A stretch of 64,000 bases of DNA from Rugalucina vietnamica (GCA_964017185.1 OZ024876.1:14137726-14201725), one strand, 5' to 3'; positions 37,358 to 49,779 are shown, counted from the first letter of the stretch. The notes: generated by a model not told the origin, from the sequence alone. Program-made: numbers and translations.

Positions 37358-37780
37358 TTGTATATTGATTTCAAATGTAATGATTTCCTATTTTCAGCAA
37401 TAATGATGTGGTAAGCAATTATACTTATATAAGCAAAATAGAAACTTCTGTTGAAAAATGTTCATTTTATTTAAAAACAAATATTTTATATCCGTCAATG
37501 GAGAGTGCTAAAGGAGATGTTTCCGTAATGATTTACAGTATAACAGCCTAAATGTGATCATTATAACAAATGATCTTATAATCATTTCTCATTCAAACTC
37601 ACAAATTGGTCCACCAAACCATATGATTATCTTTGTCAGTAGAAAAAATGCTTAAGTCCAACATATTACAAACATCTAAATGGTCTCGTTTAGTTTTACT
37701 ACATAGTACAATCTCGAAAAAGTTTTCGTCACTTACAGTGCAGAACAAAGGCCGAGTGCATTTTAGGTTTCCTTTTATTG

Positions 37781-38000
37781 AAAGGTAAAAGTAGACAACG
37801 ACCAGGAAAAGGCGGAATCAGAAAAAGATTCACACTCCAAAATCCGAGGCGGGAAAAACAAACTAACAATAAGGTACTAAGACCATGAATACATTTAGTA
37901 AGCCGAATGAGCAGCTATTTCCCAATAGGTGGCCACTCAGTTACCTAAACTCAACTAAAATATGATAACATACATAAGGCGCCAACAGCACAAAAAATTA
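37781..38000 (-). mobile_element. Retro-like family R, 220-bp copy
   Basis: From AAAGGTAAAAGTAGACAACG to GGCGCCAACAGCACAAAA. Confidence 0.7.
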
Positions 38001-39174
38001 ATTAAAATTTTACATACTACGTGGTTATCCATGTTTGTGCGGACCATGCAAATGTTGGACACGCTAAATGTTTTCTGCTTTACCTCAGGATCAGGACGTG
38101 CTTCAGCGGCTTTTTTCCCCTACCAACATTGTTCATGGGAAGGCCCAACGAGGCCAGATTATCATTACATAGTGCAATATGTTTTCGCCTTACATCACAC
38201 ATCGGTGTATGAGAAAAAAAAAAACTGTTGAAAAGCTTTTTATGACCGAAGCTTAAAATTGAAACAATGGGAAACTGACAAAATTGTGATATCATATTTC
38301 TATCATTACATAATAATATAGGCAATATCAAGAGTAAAGTTATCACTTTTATTTTTAATGAGTGTTATATGCATAAATCTCGGAAGTAATAAATTTTAAT
38401 ACCCGAAACAAAGCGATGAATTTACACTTAAATTGTTTTATATTGCTTATACATCCGTAATCATGCACAATAATCATCTTTGAATAATATATAAAGAATC
38501 ATTTAAAACAACGGCATTACTTACATATATTGTTATAAAACCTATAATAATTCACTTATAATCCATTAAGATGACAGGCGTATTATTTCACTAGATACTT
38601 TATACAGACAAAACTTACATATTCATTTTAAAAAGTTATATTTATTTGAAATTTGTGAATGGTATTAACAGTGTTAACCAAACTTCTTCACTTGGGACTG
38701 ATATTGCACTCGTATTTGAAGACAACGCAGCATAGAAAATCGATTTCCCGATATTGGAGCCGCGTGGTGAGGAAACCTGATTTTTTAACGCGAACAATAA
38801 TAAAAGACACAAATAGTAACTTAACTGCTTAGCGAATCAACTCCTTTGATATCGCTACATAGCACATACGTAGTGCTTAAGAATAGGAAATTTCTATTCA
38901 CCGTCTGCGAACATTGGTTTGTTGCATATGTGTGGCTGGTCGAAAACCCGAATAACATCATGTTTAGTCAATAAAACATGTGTTAGGCGTCATACAACAA
39001 TATTTTCGCTATTTGCATATGTGCGTTTTCATTGTGCCTACAGCCAAAATTTGAAGTCCTATGCTGTGTAAATATATTTCATGTACTATATCTAAGTTAA
39101 GTTTACTGCTGAGGCTCATCTGTGGGCTTCTTCACAGTGGCTGCTAATTTACACCATAGCGACATATAACACAG

Positions 39175-39642
39175 CTGAGAAACACGTGGTATTGTATACC
39201 AACAAATCGATGAATGATCGGGTGACGCACAATGAAATTCTGTTCAATGTTGAGGTGAGAAATTTGAGTTTTCTCCCATTACGTTTACTCTATTGACTGA
39301 TAGATAGGTGCAGTCAATGCAGAAATTTAACATTTATTGAATGAAAGTAACATATGCAATCCAGATTATTTCGTTTTCACAAACACTTCCGTCCCATGCA
39401 CACATAGTACGTCCCATATAGTAGTATTGGAGTGTTTGCGAAAACGAAATAATCGGGATTTCTTATGTTAGTTTCTTTTAATACATGTTCAATTTCTGTA
39501 TTGACTGCACCTATCTATCAGTCAGTAGAAGAAACGCTGTAGCAGAAAACTCGAAAATCTAACGTCAAATTCATTCTCATTGTGGTGTGTGTCACCCGAT
39601 CATTTACCTGTTTGAATGTAAACAATACCACGTGATTCCCAG
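39175..39642. mobile_element. 468-bp full foldback element
   Basis: The two halves are inverted copies over about 230 bp each: CACGTGGTATTGT (left) and ACAATACCACGTG (right), AATGATCGGGTGACRCAC, CTGATAGATAGGTGCAGTCA, ATTATTTCGTTTTC. The spacer is only a few tens of bases near GTCCCATGCACACATAGTAC. It interrupts only unit-B copy 4. Confidence 0.9.
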
Positions 39643-39718
39643 TAGTGTATAAGGTAGTAGCTTAGTGGCTGTCCTAAAGCGTGAGCTTTTTAAAAACAAG
39701 CATACTTACAATATAAGA

Positions 39719-39912
39719 AAATATATATATTTTTTTTTTTTGCTCAAAATATAGATTGTGGGTACACGTTAGAACCGCATTGCAGAGGCGGTTCTAACGA
39801 GTACCCACAATCTTGTTTTGAAAAATAGGTAAACCCCTGTTTACCCCAGTTTTACTACTATAAAAGTGGGGTTTAAGGGGGTATTCATTACATGAACATG
39901 TTTTCCTGATGT
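39719..39912. mobile_element. Hairpin MITE (CATCAGGAAAAC ends), reversed and 5'-trimmed
   Basis: Carries the GTGGGTACACGTTAGAACCG hairpin and one intact terminus (ACATGTTTTCCTGATG). The other terminus is missing; the element starts abruptly in an AT/T-run. Confidence 0.75.
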
Positions 39913-40095
39913 ATGTAATGAAACAAATCTGAAAATAAAACGCACAGTATGGACCCATCAGTATTAGTATGTGAAATTTTCTACAACGTGCTTGTTCTTT
40001 ATTACCCAGCAACAACATATGTAAAGCGTTTGATAGAGAAATGAACTCAGTAACTCTGATTCTTTAATATATGAACACATTTATTTTTGTGTGTG

Positions 40096-40491
40096 AAAAA
40101 GTACAAGTAGGCAAAGATCAGGAAAAGGCGCAATCAGAAAAAGATTCCCACTCCAAAAACCGAGGTGGGAAAAACTAAATTAACAATTAGGTACTTATAC
40201 CATGAAAACATATCGTAAGCCGAATGAGCAGCTATTTTCCCAATATGTGGCCATTCTGTTACCTAAACTTAACTAAAAATATGAAAACATACATAAGGCG
40301 CCAACAGCACAAAAATTTTAAACACCAAGACATAAAACAAAAAGAACCACCACAGAAGTATCGCCTTGGAACGATCAGTAACACAAAGTTACTGGCGGGC
40401 TTAAACCGGTTTTACATGGCCATAACCTCACCCTCGGCTTCTGCAGTTATTCATAACATTTAGATAGTTCTTCGGTCCTCGTGGTGAATCT
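40096..40491 (-). mobile_element. Retro-like family R, 396-bp copy
   Basis: From GTACAAGTAGGCAAAGATCA to TCCTCGTGGTGAATCT, inserted in GTGTGTGAAAA|TTTCCAAATG of unit B. Confidence 0.8.
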
Positions 40492-40637
40492 TTCCAAATG
40501 CACTAAAACGATTATCTTAAAAACATTATATATAACCTTATACCTCTCCATTAAGTAAGTACGTTTTGTGTATAAATGGTGTCGAAGACAACGGCTTTGG
40601 CCTAGTTTATTCCTTTCAATGCATTTTTTAATCCATT

Positions 40638-40802
40638 TAAAGAGGCACGAGTAGGTAATGATCAGGAAAAGGCGCAATCAGAAAGAAATTTTAACTCTAT
40701 AAGCCGAGGTTGGAAAAGACTAAATTAATAATCAGTAGGCACCTATCCTTAGAAAACATATCGTAAGCCGAGTGAGCAGCTGTTTCCGATAGGCGACCAT
40801 TT
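40638..40802 (-). mobile_element. Retro-like family R, 165-bp copy
   Basis: More diverged 3' piece beginning AAAGAGGCACGAGTAGGTAA. Confidence 0.65.
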
Positions 40803-41824
40803 AATACATGTACAGTGTTAACCTTATAAACAATCCAGTACTATAAAATCGCGTTTCATACCAATGAAACTGAACATAATGGAAATACTCCTTGTTCGTG
40901 AAATACATTGGTATTATGGTGTTTTCTACATGTAAATACATGTAACAGATACAGCGTCACAATACAAGCAGATATCACTGATAACGCCGGCACTTCACCT
41001 GTGGCGTTTTATTACATTATAAGCTGTCTCATATTGTCCTTGCCATGTGGCTTCAACTAAGCTAGTTGCTGTGAATCAATAACGAGCTAACTGTGAGGCA
41101 AATTGCCGCAGTATATGTACTCTTAAAACCTATATTTGAATGAATTAGATTACATTGAATTAAATTATTATTATATTAGATTTATTCATACAATACTCAA
41201 TGGTATTTGTTTATTCCATCCATTCATAACGAACATTTAAATAATTTCTTTAGATTACTAATGATTCAATGCCTGGGAATGAGCATTTACCTTATGGGGT
41301 CAATAGATATATTGTGTACGTAATTAAAATAAATACAGCAGTAGGATATTGTGTTGTACAATTGTTCTATATTTGATGTGTAAAATTTTAATAGAGCTTT
41401 ATTTACACAAAGTAATGTGGAAATTGACTGCAAATTAAATATTTAACAGCAAACGAATAAATAATAAAATTGCTGGAGAAATATAGCGCAAATACACTGA
41501 GAATATTAAAATTATTCACTTCTTAAACAAATATATTTTTCGCAGAATGAAGTTGCTTAAAATTTCCAGTTTGTACAAATCATGCTTCGTTTATATCAAT
41601 GTTTATATAAGCGTACCTTTGTTGATAATAATATTGAAAACGGTGTGTTTTGTTAGCAATGACTTCTTTACTTCTTTTGGAAATCGTTTTACATTCGCCT
41701 TTTGTAGAAAAATCTTCAAACTAATATAACAAAGCAAATGAGAAACTTATTTAAGATAGGTTATATATCATAAATTTACATCACACTCGGTTGGTGAAAC
41801 AACCACATCTGTATCTATATTAAT

Positions 41825-42082
41825 GTGTATATTGTGGTTCCATTTGTTTTATGTTTTGGAGTCGAATGTTTGTACTGTTTGCACCTTATGTGCGTTTTCA
41901 TATTTTTATTTAAGTTCGGGTAACTGAGTGATCGCCTATTGGGAAATAGCTGCTCGGCTTACGATATGTTTTCTAAGTATAAGCACGTAATTGTCAATTA
42001 AGTTTTTCCCACCTCGGTTTTTGGAGTGGGAATTTCTTTCTGATTGCGCCTTTTCCTGGTCATTGCCTTCTTGTACCTTTCC
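41825..42082 (+). mobile_element. Retro-like family R, plus orientation
   Basis: Ends ...TTGCCTTCTTGTACCTTTCC; starts near GTGGTTCCATTTGTTTTATG. It separates the landmark CATCTGTATCTATATTAATG from ATATTTGACTGATCGGAGCA. Confidence 0.7.
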
Positions 42083-42566
42083 ATATGGGTATATTTGACT
42101 GATCGGAGCAGTTTAAACTATTAATAGATTTGTCACAAGAGAGTCTTCCTGTGGTGAATAAAAGACACCTATCAGCAGATATAGCAAAAGAAGTTTGAGA
42201 ACTGTTGAATTATTTGATAGACTGTGCACTTGCCTTTATTCTAAACATTCAGAATTCTACAAGACTTTAAGCTTTTACTAAAGGCTATCAATCCGTCTGA
42301 AAGAAGACTGGAACAGGTTTTAATAGACATTTCCAACTTAAACCGATATTGATATGGGAGTTTTACAAGGTAGTTCGGATAAATTTTTTGAGGGATATTG
42401 TCAAGGACAACATGTAAGCTAATAGGTGAAGACATTGTATACAAACATGTTCATGTATATACACGGGATCTATCGGTAAACCGCTTATTGATGCGCCGTG
42501 CTGTCTTAAGAAATAAGATTATGTCATTTCTTACAAATTGTATGCGTCGGCGAGATCATAACAAAT

Positions 42567-42771
42567 GAGCCGCCTCATGGGAAAACCAACAATCTGCATA
42601 TGCGAAAACAAAGGCAGATCAGCGCCTTTGATTTCGCTACTCGGATAGTACAGTTCCTCTTTTACTTAAATCCGAAATTTCAAGATTCTAGCTAATTTCT
42701 GTGACTGTACAGGTCGGTTTGTGTCGGACCTGTTCGGAAACCACATTGTTGGTTTTCCCACGAGGCGGCTC
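42567..42771. mobile_element. GAGCC-type MITE, copy 5
   Basis: 205 bp, clean ends (GAGCCGCCTCATGGGAAAAC... ...GGCGGCTC), AAAT at 42563-42566 and 42772-42775. The hairpin is shortened. Confidence 0.9.
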
Positions 42772-42899
42772 AAATGTGTTCTTCCACATCTTTTCAGCGG
42801 CCCTTGGATGGTGGACGCCCAGGGTGGGGTTGGACGCAATATATCGGGTTTGAGAACTCGTACAGATGCACACCTTCGCATGCGTCACTAGACATTTCC

Positions 42900-43170
42900 A
42901 CAGGCGGCCCCCGTGGTCCCATATTTCATTATCGCATTTAACCATTTAATCATCTCACCGCTGTGTCTGGTGTGGGTTCGAGCCCCGTTCTGGCCACATG
43001 TGAGACAAGCCAAGTTCTGCTTGCGGGTGTGCCAGGTGGTTTTTCTCGGGGTTCTCCCGTTTTCGCCCCACCTACTGATTGGCCCGTCTATCTCATATGA
43101 GCTGAAATAATCTTGAAAGGGACGTTAAACTGAATCAAACAAAAAAACGACAACAACAAAAACAAAGAAA
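42900..43170 (+). mobile_element. tRNA-derived SINE, copy 2, with 13-bp TSD
   Basis: Flanked by the perfect duplication ACTAGACATTTCC (42887-42899 and 43171-43183). The head has a degenerate A box (CCCCCGTGGTCCC) and a B box (GGTTCGAGCCC). The body matches the SINE at 8866-9090, and the tail is A-rich (AAACAAAAAAACGACAACAA). Confidence 0.92.
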
Positions 43171-43795
43171 AACTAGACATTTCCTACTTACTAGCAAAAT
43201 GACGATAGCGAGTAGCTTTTTCGCCATTGCTTATTCGTGTTTTACCGACAACGCATAAACGCCGGTCCTTGGAATATGTCTTGCACTAAGGTAGGACTAA
43301 GTCCCAATATTGTTTGAATTTTTATATTATACTCAATTGCAACAAGCAAAGATTCGTGTAAGCATATGTACATGCATATTTTATCATTATTATCTTAGTT
43401 AACAAATATTTAACGCACGACGAAGACCATAAAGTGATTTATCATGCAATATATTATGCTTTGCTTACGCATGCTGTTAACAGAAGAAAACCAGGCACAA
43501 AAGACTGAGTTCAGATGGCTTTACCATAAATGATGTGGTAGATATAAACGACCGACATTACTTCAACATTTTTTTTTCCTTTTTTCCATGGACGCAAGGC
43601 ATCAAGCCATATTTTCATTTATGGTATCAACAGATAAGGTACATAATTTTTATGTGGGTACAATGTCAATAGGAGTACCCTTTTCAAGCCAGTTTTTACA
43701 GACTACCTATAGGACTTACGTCTTATCAGTTACCAGCATCTAGTTAAAATACAACATGAAGTATATGGAAAAATCATGAAAATCCCGCCCACTTA

Positions 43796-45313
43796 AAGCC
43801 CCGTTTACACATTCACGATTTTCTCTACGATTCACCACGATTCATCCCGATTTCTCATGGTCAGAAAAATCGGGCTGGATCGTGGTGAATCGTGGCGAAA
43901 AGTGGAAATATTCAGTGTCACTACGATTCCATTAAGAATGTCCACGATATTAGTACGGTGTCTGTAAGGTATCGCTACGAATCAATGACGATTCATGACG
44001 GCAATACTACGGTCAATGAGGATTAACCACAACGAATGCTCACGGTGCTTGTACGGTTCAATACGGTATTAGTACGATTCACGGCGGTAGCCGTCGTGGC
44101 CAATCGTGGAGCTCCGTAGCGAAACCGTGGATGATTCGTAGGACAACCGTACACAATTCGTGGTGAATCGTGAGAGTTCGTGGTGTCAAAGATTCCACGG
44201 TTTCGCTACGGAGCTCCACGATTGGCTACGATCTCTCACGAATAGCCGCAAATATAGCTAATGTGTCAGTACGAATAAGTACGATACCGTTACGTTTGCG
44301 CAACTAATTAGGCCACGCCCATTTACCACCACGATTCGCCACGATACGCCACGAATGTTTTAACAGTTTAAAACTTCCGTAGAGCTACCGTGGAGTTTCC
44401 GTAAAGCCCCGTTTACACATTCACGATTTTCTCTACGATTCACCACGATTTACCCCGATTTCTCATGGTCAGAAAAATTGGGGTGAATCGTGGTGGATCG
44501 TGGCGAAAAGTGGAAATATTCAGTGTCACTACGATTCCAGTAAGAATGCCCACGGTATTAGTGCGGTGTCTGTAAGGTATCGTTACGAATCAATGACGAT
44601 TCATGACGGCAACGCTACGGTCAATGAGGATTAACCACGGTGGCACTACGAATGCTCACGGTGCGTGTACGGTTCGATACGGTATTAGTACGATTCACGG
44701 CGGTAGCCTTTGTGGCCAATCGTGGAGCTCCGTAGCGAAACCGTGGATAATTCTTAGGACAACCGTACACAATTCGTGGTAAATCGTGAGAGTTCATGGT
44801 GTCAAAGATTCCACGGTTTCGCTACGGAGCTCCACGATTGGCTACGATCTCTCACGAATGGCCGCGAATATAGCTACGGTGTCTGCACGAATAAGCACGA
44901 TTCCGCTACGGTTGCGCTACGAATTAGGCCACGCCCAATAATCACCACGATTCGCCACGATACGCCATGAATGTTTTAAACAGTTTAAAACTTCCGTAGC
45001 GCTACCGTGGAGTTTCCCGAATCATCACGATTCATCAAGATTAACCACGATTCACCACGGTTCTACTACGAATCACCACGGTTTACCTCGGTACACGACG
45101 ATTTTACAAATCGTGACGAATCGTAGTGGCACCGTAACCAAAATTCGTAAATGTGTAAACGGGGCTTTATTATCACGATTCATTAAGATTCACCATGATT
45201 CACCACGGTTCTACTACGAATCACCACGGTACACCACGGTACACGACGATTTAACAAATCGTGGCGAATCGTAGCGGCACCGTAGCCAAAAATCGTGAAT
45301 GTGTAAACAGGCC
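43796..45313. mobile_element. TA-flanked AAGCCCCGTTTACAC element (outer copy)
   Basis: The left end is AAGCCCCGTTTACACATTCA. The right end is the inverse, somewhat decayed (TGTGTAAACAGGCC). Without the inner copy it is about 752 bp. The sequence is built of degenerate words of CACGATTCACCACGAT type and their inverses, so it can fold on itself almost anywhere. One strong internal pair is CCGTAGCGAAACCGTGG and CCACGGTTTCGCTACGG. No coding capacity. Confidence 0.85.
44404..45167. mobile_element. TA-flanked AAGCCCCGTTTACAC element (inner copy)
   Basis: 764 bp with full ends AAGCCCCGTTTACACATTCA and ...TGTGTAAACGGGGCTT. It is inserted in the outer copy at TTTCCG|TA, and TA is repeated at 45168-45169 before the outer copy resumes (TTATCACGATTCATTAAG). 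The inner copy itself shows the continuous sequence at that point (TTTCCCGAATCATCACG, about 45013). TA duplication is typical of Tc1/mariner-like elements. Confidence 0.88.
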
Positions 45314-45351
45314 TAAGGTAAGAGGAAGATGTGCTTACCTGTTTAAAAAAT

Positions 45352-45569
45352 GAGCCCCGTCGTGAGAAAACCGGATTTTTGCCTAGGCGAAAACAAAGAC
45401 GCAGAGCAGCAGTGATCAGCGGCTTTGTTTTCGCTACGCGGATAGAACAATGCCTCTACTTTCTTAATCCAACATTTCCCATCTCTAGTCATTGCCTGTG
45501 CATGTACAGCTAGGGTTGTGTCACACCTGGTCGGAAACCCTGAAGACCGGGTTTCTCGCGTCGCGGCTC
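45352..45569. mobile_element. GAGCC-type MITE, copy 6
   Basis: GAGCCCCGTCGTGAGAAAAC to CGTCGCGGCTC. AAAT on the left (45348-45351), AGTT on the right, so the right duplication has mutated. Confidence 0.8.
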
Positions 45570-48500
45570 AGTTATTCTAGCACATGTTAGAAACAGTGGA
45601 ATTATGTATGCCAACATGGTATCGCACCATACCAGTACAATTAAACAGAGAATTCTTAAGAACTTTAATGAAGGGTTTTCTCATGACGTGCCCACACGCG
45701 AATGTCATAATGTGAAAACCACACTTTCTGACAAAAAGAATTGACGGGTGTAGGACACACGTACAAATAAATTAAGACTGTGAAAATTTTAAGCAATCTG
45801 GAAACATTTCTTTCAAAATAAACTTAAAATTGTAAATCCTGATAGTGCCATTCGGTTGTTGTTGTTGCGTAGAGCCCCGCCGCTGACTGTTCTGCGAACT
45901 GGATAACCAATAATGATTGAGCGAATAAAAGTTGTCACTAATTTCTAAAAGTATTTGTGTCTCCGGATAGCTCATTCGATCAGTAGCGTCGTAAACTTCT
46001 GATTATCTACACATGGATCGAATCCCATTGGCGACGCCAGTAAAATGTCGATAATTGATAAACCTATCAAATCGTTCAATCCTGCATCAGCATATTTCAA
46101 TGGTGTGATTGTCACCTGCCAGGCACGATGGTTTTACAGGGCATTTTCCGACCAAACACCGAAAACTGCTGTGGCTCCCCACGACCACCACCACCACCAC
46201 TAGGCAGTCGGTGTCTAAGAAGCAGAATTGCTCAGGCAGCCGCATAGATTTGCGTGATTCGTGAAACAATTAAAAACATACCATGGCCTTAGCAGACATG
46301 TGATTGATGCACAAGATTAAAATAAGATCTGTGTACGATTTTTAAATTGAAAAACTTCAGATACCTTCAGAAAAACTTATGAAACATGCTACGAAAGCTA
46401 TCAAACACCTTCGATCGTGTAAGGTAGTAGAAGTTTAGGGTTTACTCCAATTAAGTTGGACAGCCTTGAGATACCCCCCAGAAATCGATTAAAGTTTCTC
46501 GTACACCGTATATCGTATCTCAGACTAAGTTGGAAATGTCTAATATGACGAGGTCCAATAACCTTTTAGCCCGATGTTGCTGTAAGAAAAATAGCTTATT
46601 CATCCTATTTGATTTAGTTTAGTTTACGACTCTTCGTTTTATTTTTTCAATGCATTTTTATTTGCGTAAGAATTATAAATGTACACTCTTCTCAATTCTG
46701 AGATGGAGTTAAGGTTCATGAGTTGGTTGGTTTGATACCAACTAGGTAGCCACTAGGTGGTATTTGAATAAACCCAGAGCGTATCAACTATACTTTACTG
46801 GCCATGACCATTATTACACACGGAATTTGTTTTCACTATCTTGCACAAAATTAATTATTGATTGAATAATAACCATGATTAAAATTCTTTCCGAGAAGAC
46901 ACACGTCACAGATTTGCCATTGTAAATTGTTCAAATGCCAACTTCGGTTCAAACTTTTGATGAAAAAGCAAATTGCTGTATATGAAAAAAAATATTTCTA
47001 GTATATTTAATTAAATATAAGACAGCGAATATCAGCTGCCAATTAAACAGTAGTTTACTAGACATACATGATAAAATCAGACATTGTGTCTAAATTTTAA
47101 TGCAATCATCATGATCATTGGCATCTATCCCTTTCACGTCTGTGTAAAAAGTCGATATCATGATCCAAATATTGTTTTATAGTGATGCCTCAATTTGGTA
47201 TTGTATCTGAGCTCAAGGTAAAGCACATGAATAGTGCAATTAACATATGGGCCACAACGTGAGAAAATGTACTTTCAGACAATTTTTAAGTATTAGAAAA
47301 ACAAGGTTACGCTGAATGTATGATGTTTCTAGAGTCTGTTACACTTTATTTGACCAGATTATTTCAGTTATTTTGTGAGTTATGACCAATTTACCATATG
47401 GACCGTACAGACGTCATTGTCCTGAAAAATGACGTCAAAGTTGCGTAATGCATTTCTGCATGTTAGTATAGCTTACAAAACACGATGCATTTGCCTAAAA
47501 CTGTTTAAGCACTGGTCAGAACCTATTGCTAAGATAGAAGCATACCATCCTTACAGGCAATCTGTCGTGATTATTTTGTCTATTGTTATGATGATGCGGT
47601 TGCCATGGTTGCCGTTTAACAATAGATATAGGAAAATTATGTGTATTATGGGCTAAAACAAGGGCAGATAACACAAAATATTGACAATACATATTTTTTT
47701 TTTAAATTCATTCATTTGGTAGCCCAGTGTTCAAAGATTACAAATACAGTGTTATTTCTATAAAACGTTTACGTATATTACACAATTTTTCCACTTTTTG
47801 CTGCTTTCTGCTAGTAATGTCAGAATGTCCGAAGATACATTTTGTCGCGTTGAGGTTCATATGTATTAAATGGCAATTGAAACTCAATATTGTTTTCGTA
47901 CAAAGCTGAAGCCCATTGGCCATTTTTCATCGACAAAATTAGCGTCTAATAAACTATTACGATGTGAATGTAAAACGTTAAACAGTCGCTTAAATGAAAA
48001 CAAAACATTAAAATAGTTTTTCCTTAAATTTATAGGGACGTCAAAGTTTGTTATGAATGGACCAATAGCTGTTAATCAGTTCCAAACAATTGAGAACAAT
48101 CAAAAAGCGGCCTTACCGTCGAAAAATAGTATTTGTGACATTTAAAAATATCCAGTTTCTTATACACTATCCCCCCTTTTCCGTTTTAATGTTCGCTGCG
48201 TACGCTTGATATAGACAAATCAACATCTCTTGACGAACAATATACATTGTAGGACAAATATTACAAAAATCTAAATCGCTTTTACAATCCCATCTCGTAA
48301 TTATCAGTATAACAGCCTAAATGTGTTCATTATATCATATGATCATTCTACTCATTTTTCATTGCGCCTCACAAATTGGTCTGCCAAAACATATAATTAT
48401 CTCTCCCAGCGGAACATAATAGTAAAGTTCACCATATTACCAAGTGTTAGACTTGCAAATTGCCCCTTTTACTTTTATAATTTTTATACAATAACTCGGA

Positions 48501-48929
48501 AATGTTTTCGTCCATTTTAATGCGAAACAAAGGACGGGTGCATTTTATGATTCATATTACTGCATCTTATATATGCTTGTTGTACATGTTTGTGGTAACT
48601 CGGCCAATGTTGTGCACACTAAAATTTTGAGTCGTTTGCCCTTTGCTACCAACATTGTTCATGGGAAAGACTACCAACGACAGATTTTCATTACTTAGTG
48701 TATTTCCTTTGCCTATTACTTAATAATCGGCGTGAGAGTCATAGTCTTTCATGAAAGGTCGTGCACCAACGGTTATTCTCGCCTATTTAGCAAGTGTTAT
48801 ATTGTGCAATAATTCACTAGGCAAATAATTCACTGTTTGTCGGTCAGTCTATAAATCTTCTTTACAACTGACCACCACACAGCGAATTATTACTTAACAA
48901 TTCTCCACTAGAGCTGATCTATTTCTTAA

Positions 48930-49138
48930 CTCATATAAGTCTGGCGTTCTTTTTATGGGACACAGGCAAACAGCATAGCCCCAGATGTGACTCCGCAGAA
49001 TGCGGCGTCCCATCTGGGGCTATTCTGTTTGCACGGAGAAATGTCATCGAAAAATGAGATTCATTCCCAACACCCCTAAAAATGAAAGTGAACTCACCCA
49101 TATGATAATGATGGGAGAATCCATTCGTCAAATACGGA
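48930..49138. mobile_element. TTAA-flanked (piggyBac-like) MITE, copy 1
   Basis: 209 bp starting CTCATATAAGTCTGGCGTTC, flanked by TTAA at 48926-48929 and 49139-49142. The central hairpin is AGCCCCAGATGTGAC...CCCATCTGGGGCT. The TTAA target points to piggyBac machinery. Confidence 0.85.
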
Positions 49139-49558
49139 TTAAGCAATGATGGAAAGATACCGTATAACTATAATTACATAATAATATAGGCAGTAACAAG
49201 AGTAAAACAATGACTTTTGTTTTTAATGCGTTTTACATGCGAGCGAGTTATAGCTTATTGATACTCGTACATTTAAAATAAAGCAATGAACTTACACTGA
49301 ATTTATTTTAAAGTGTATTCGTAATAAAATAAAATAAATTACTTTAAGTAATTTATAGAGTACTATAATGATTTGAAACAATCCTTTAAGTTGACAGACA
49401 ACTATTTAACTAGATAATTTATACAAAAGAAAAAATACATTTTTTGTTTTAAATGTTAGTTTCCAAAGCGTGAATATTATATAAACATACATTGACACCG
49501 TCAACCGAACTTGTTCACATTTCTGTATGGCAGGGAATGATATTGCACTCGTATTTAA

Positions 49559-49779
49559 CTCATTTTAGCCTGGTGTCCTTTTTGTAGGACATAGGCAAAC
49601 AGTATAGCCCCAGATGTGACGCCGCATAACGCGGCGTCCCATCTGGGGCTATTCTGTTTGCACAGAGAAATTTTATCGAAAAATGAGATGAAAAATAAAA
49701 ATCGCCCTTAACACCCCTAAAAATGAAAGTGGACTCACCCAATTGATAATGATGGGAGAGTCCAATCGTCAAATATGGG
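49559..49779. mobile_element. TTAA-flanked (piggyBac-like) MITE, copy 2
   Basis: 221 bp; TTAA at 49555-49558 and 49780-49783. The empty site is visible in four other unit-B copies as ACTCGTATTTAAAGACAGCG (for example about 15523), with one TTAA. Confidence 0.92.

Larger units (their letters stand above)
35151..41735. repeat. Tandem unit B, copy 4
   Basis: Direct copy with many private insertions: the 111-bp triplet (36848-37180), a foldback (37184-37357), a 468-bp foldback (39175-39642), a reversed hairpin MITE (39719-39912) and three family R pieces. Confidence 0.85.
42325..46541. mobile_element. 4.2-kb insertion with AGACATTTCCAACTTA ends
   Basis: Terminal AGACATTTCCAACTTA (42325) and its exact inverse TAAGTTGGAAATGTCT (46541), flanked by AAT on both sides (42322-42324, 46542-46544). 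The uninterrupted site in other unit-B copies has one AAT. No transposase is present; the inside is mostly other elements (GAGCC MITEs, SINE, the nested TA-flanked pair). The last 970 bp (45570-46541) hold no recognisable gene, only a short (CCA)n run at about 46184. A 3-bp duplication would fit PIF/Harbinger-like elements, but that is inference. Confidence 0.8.
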
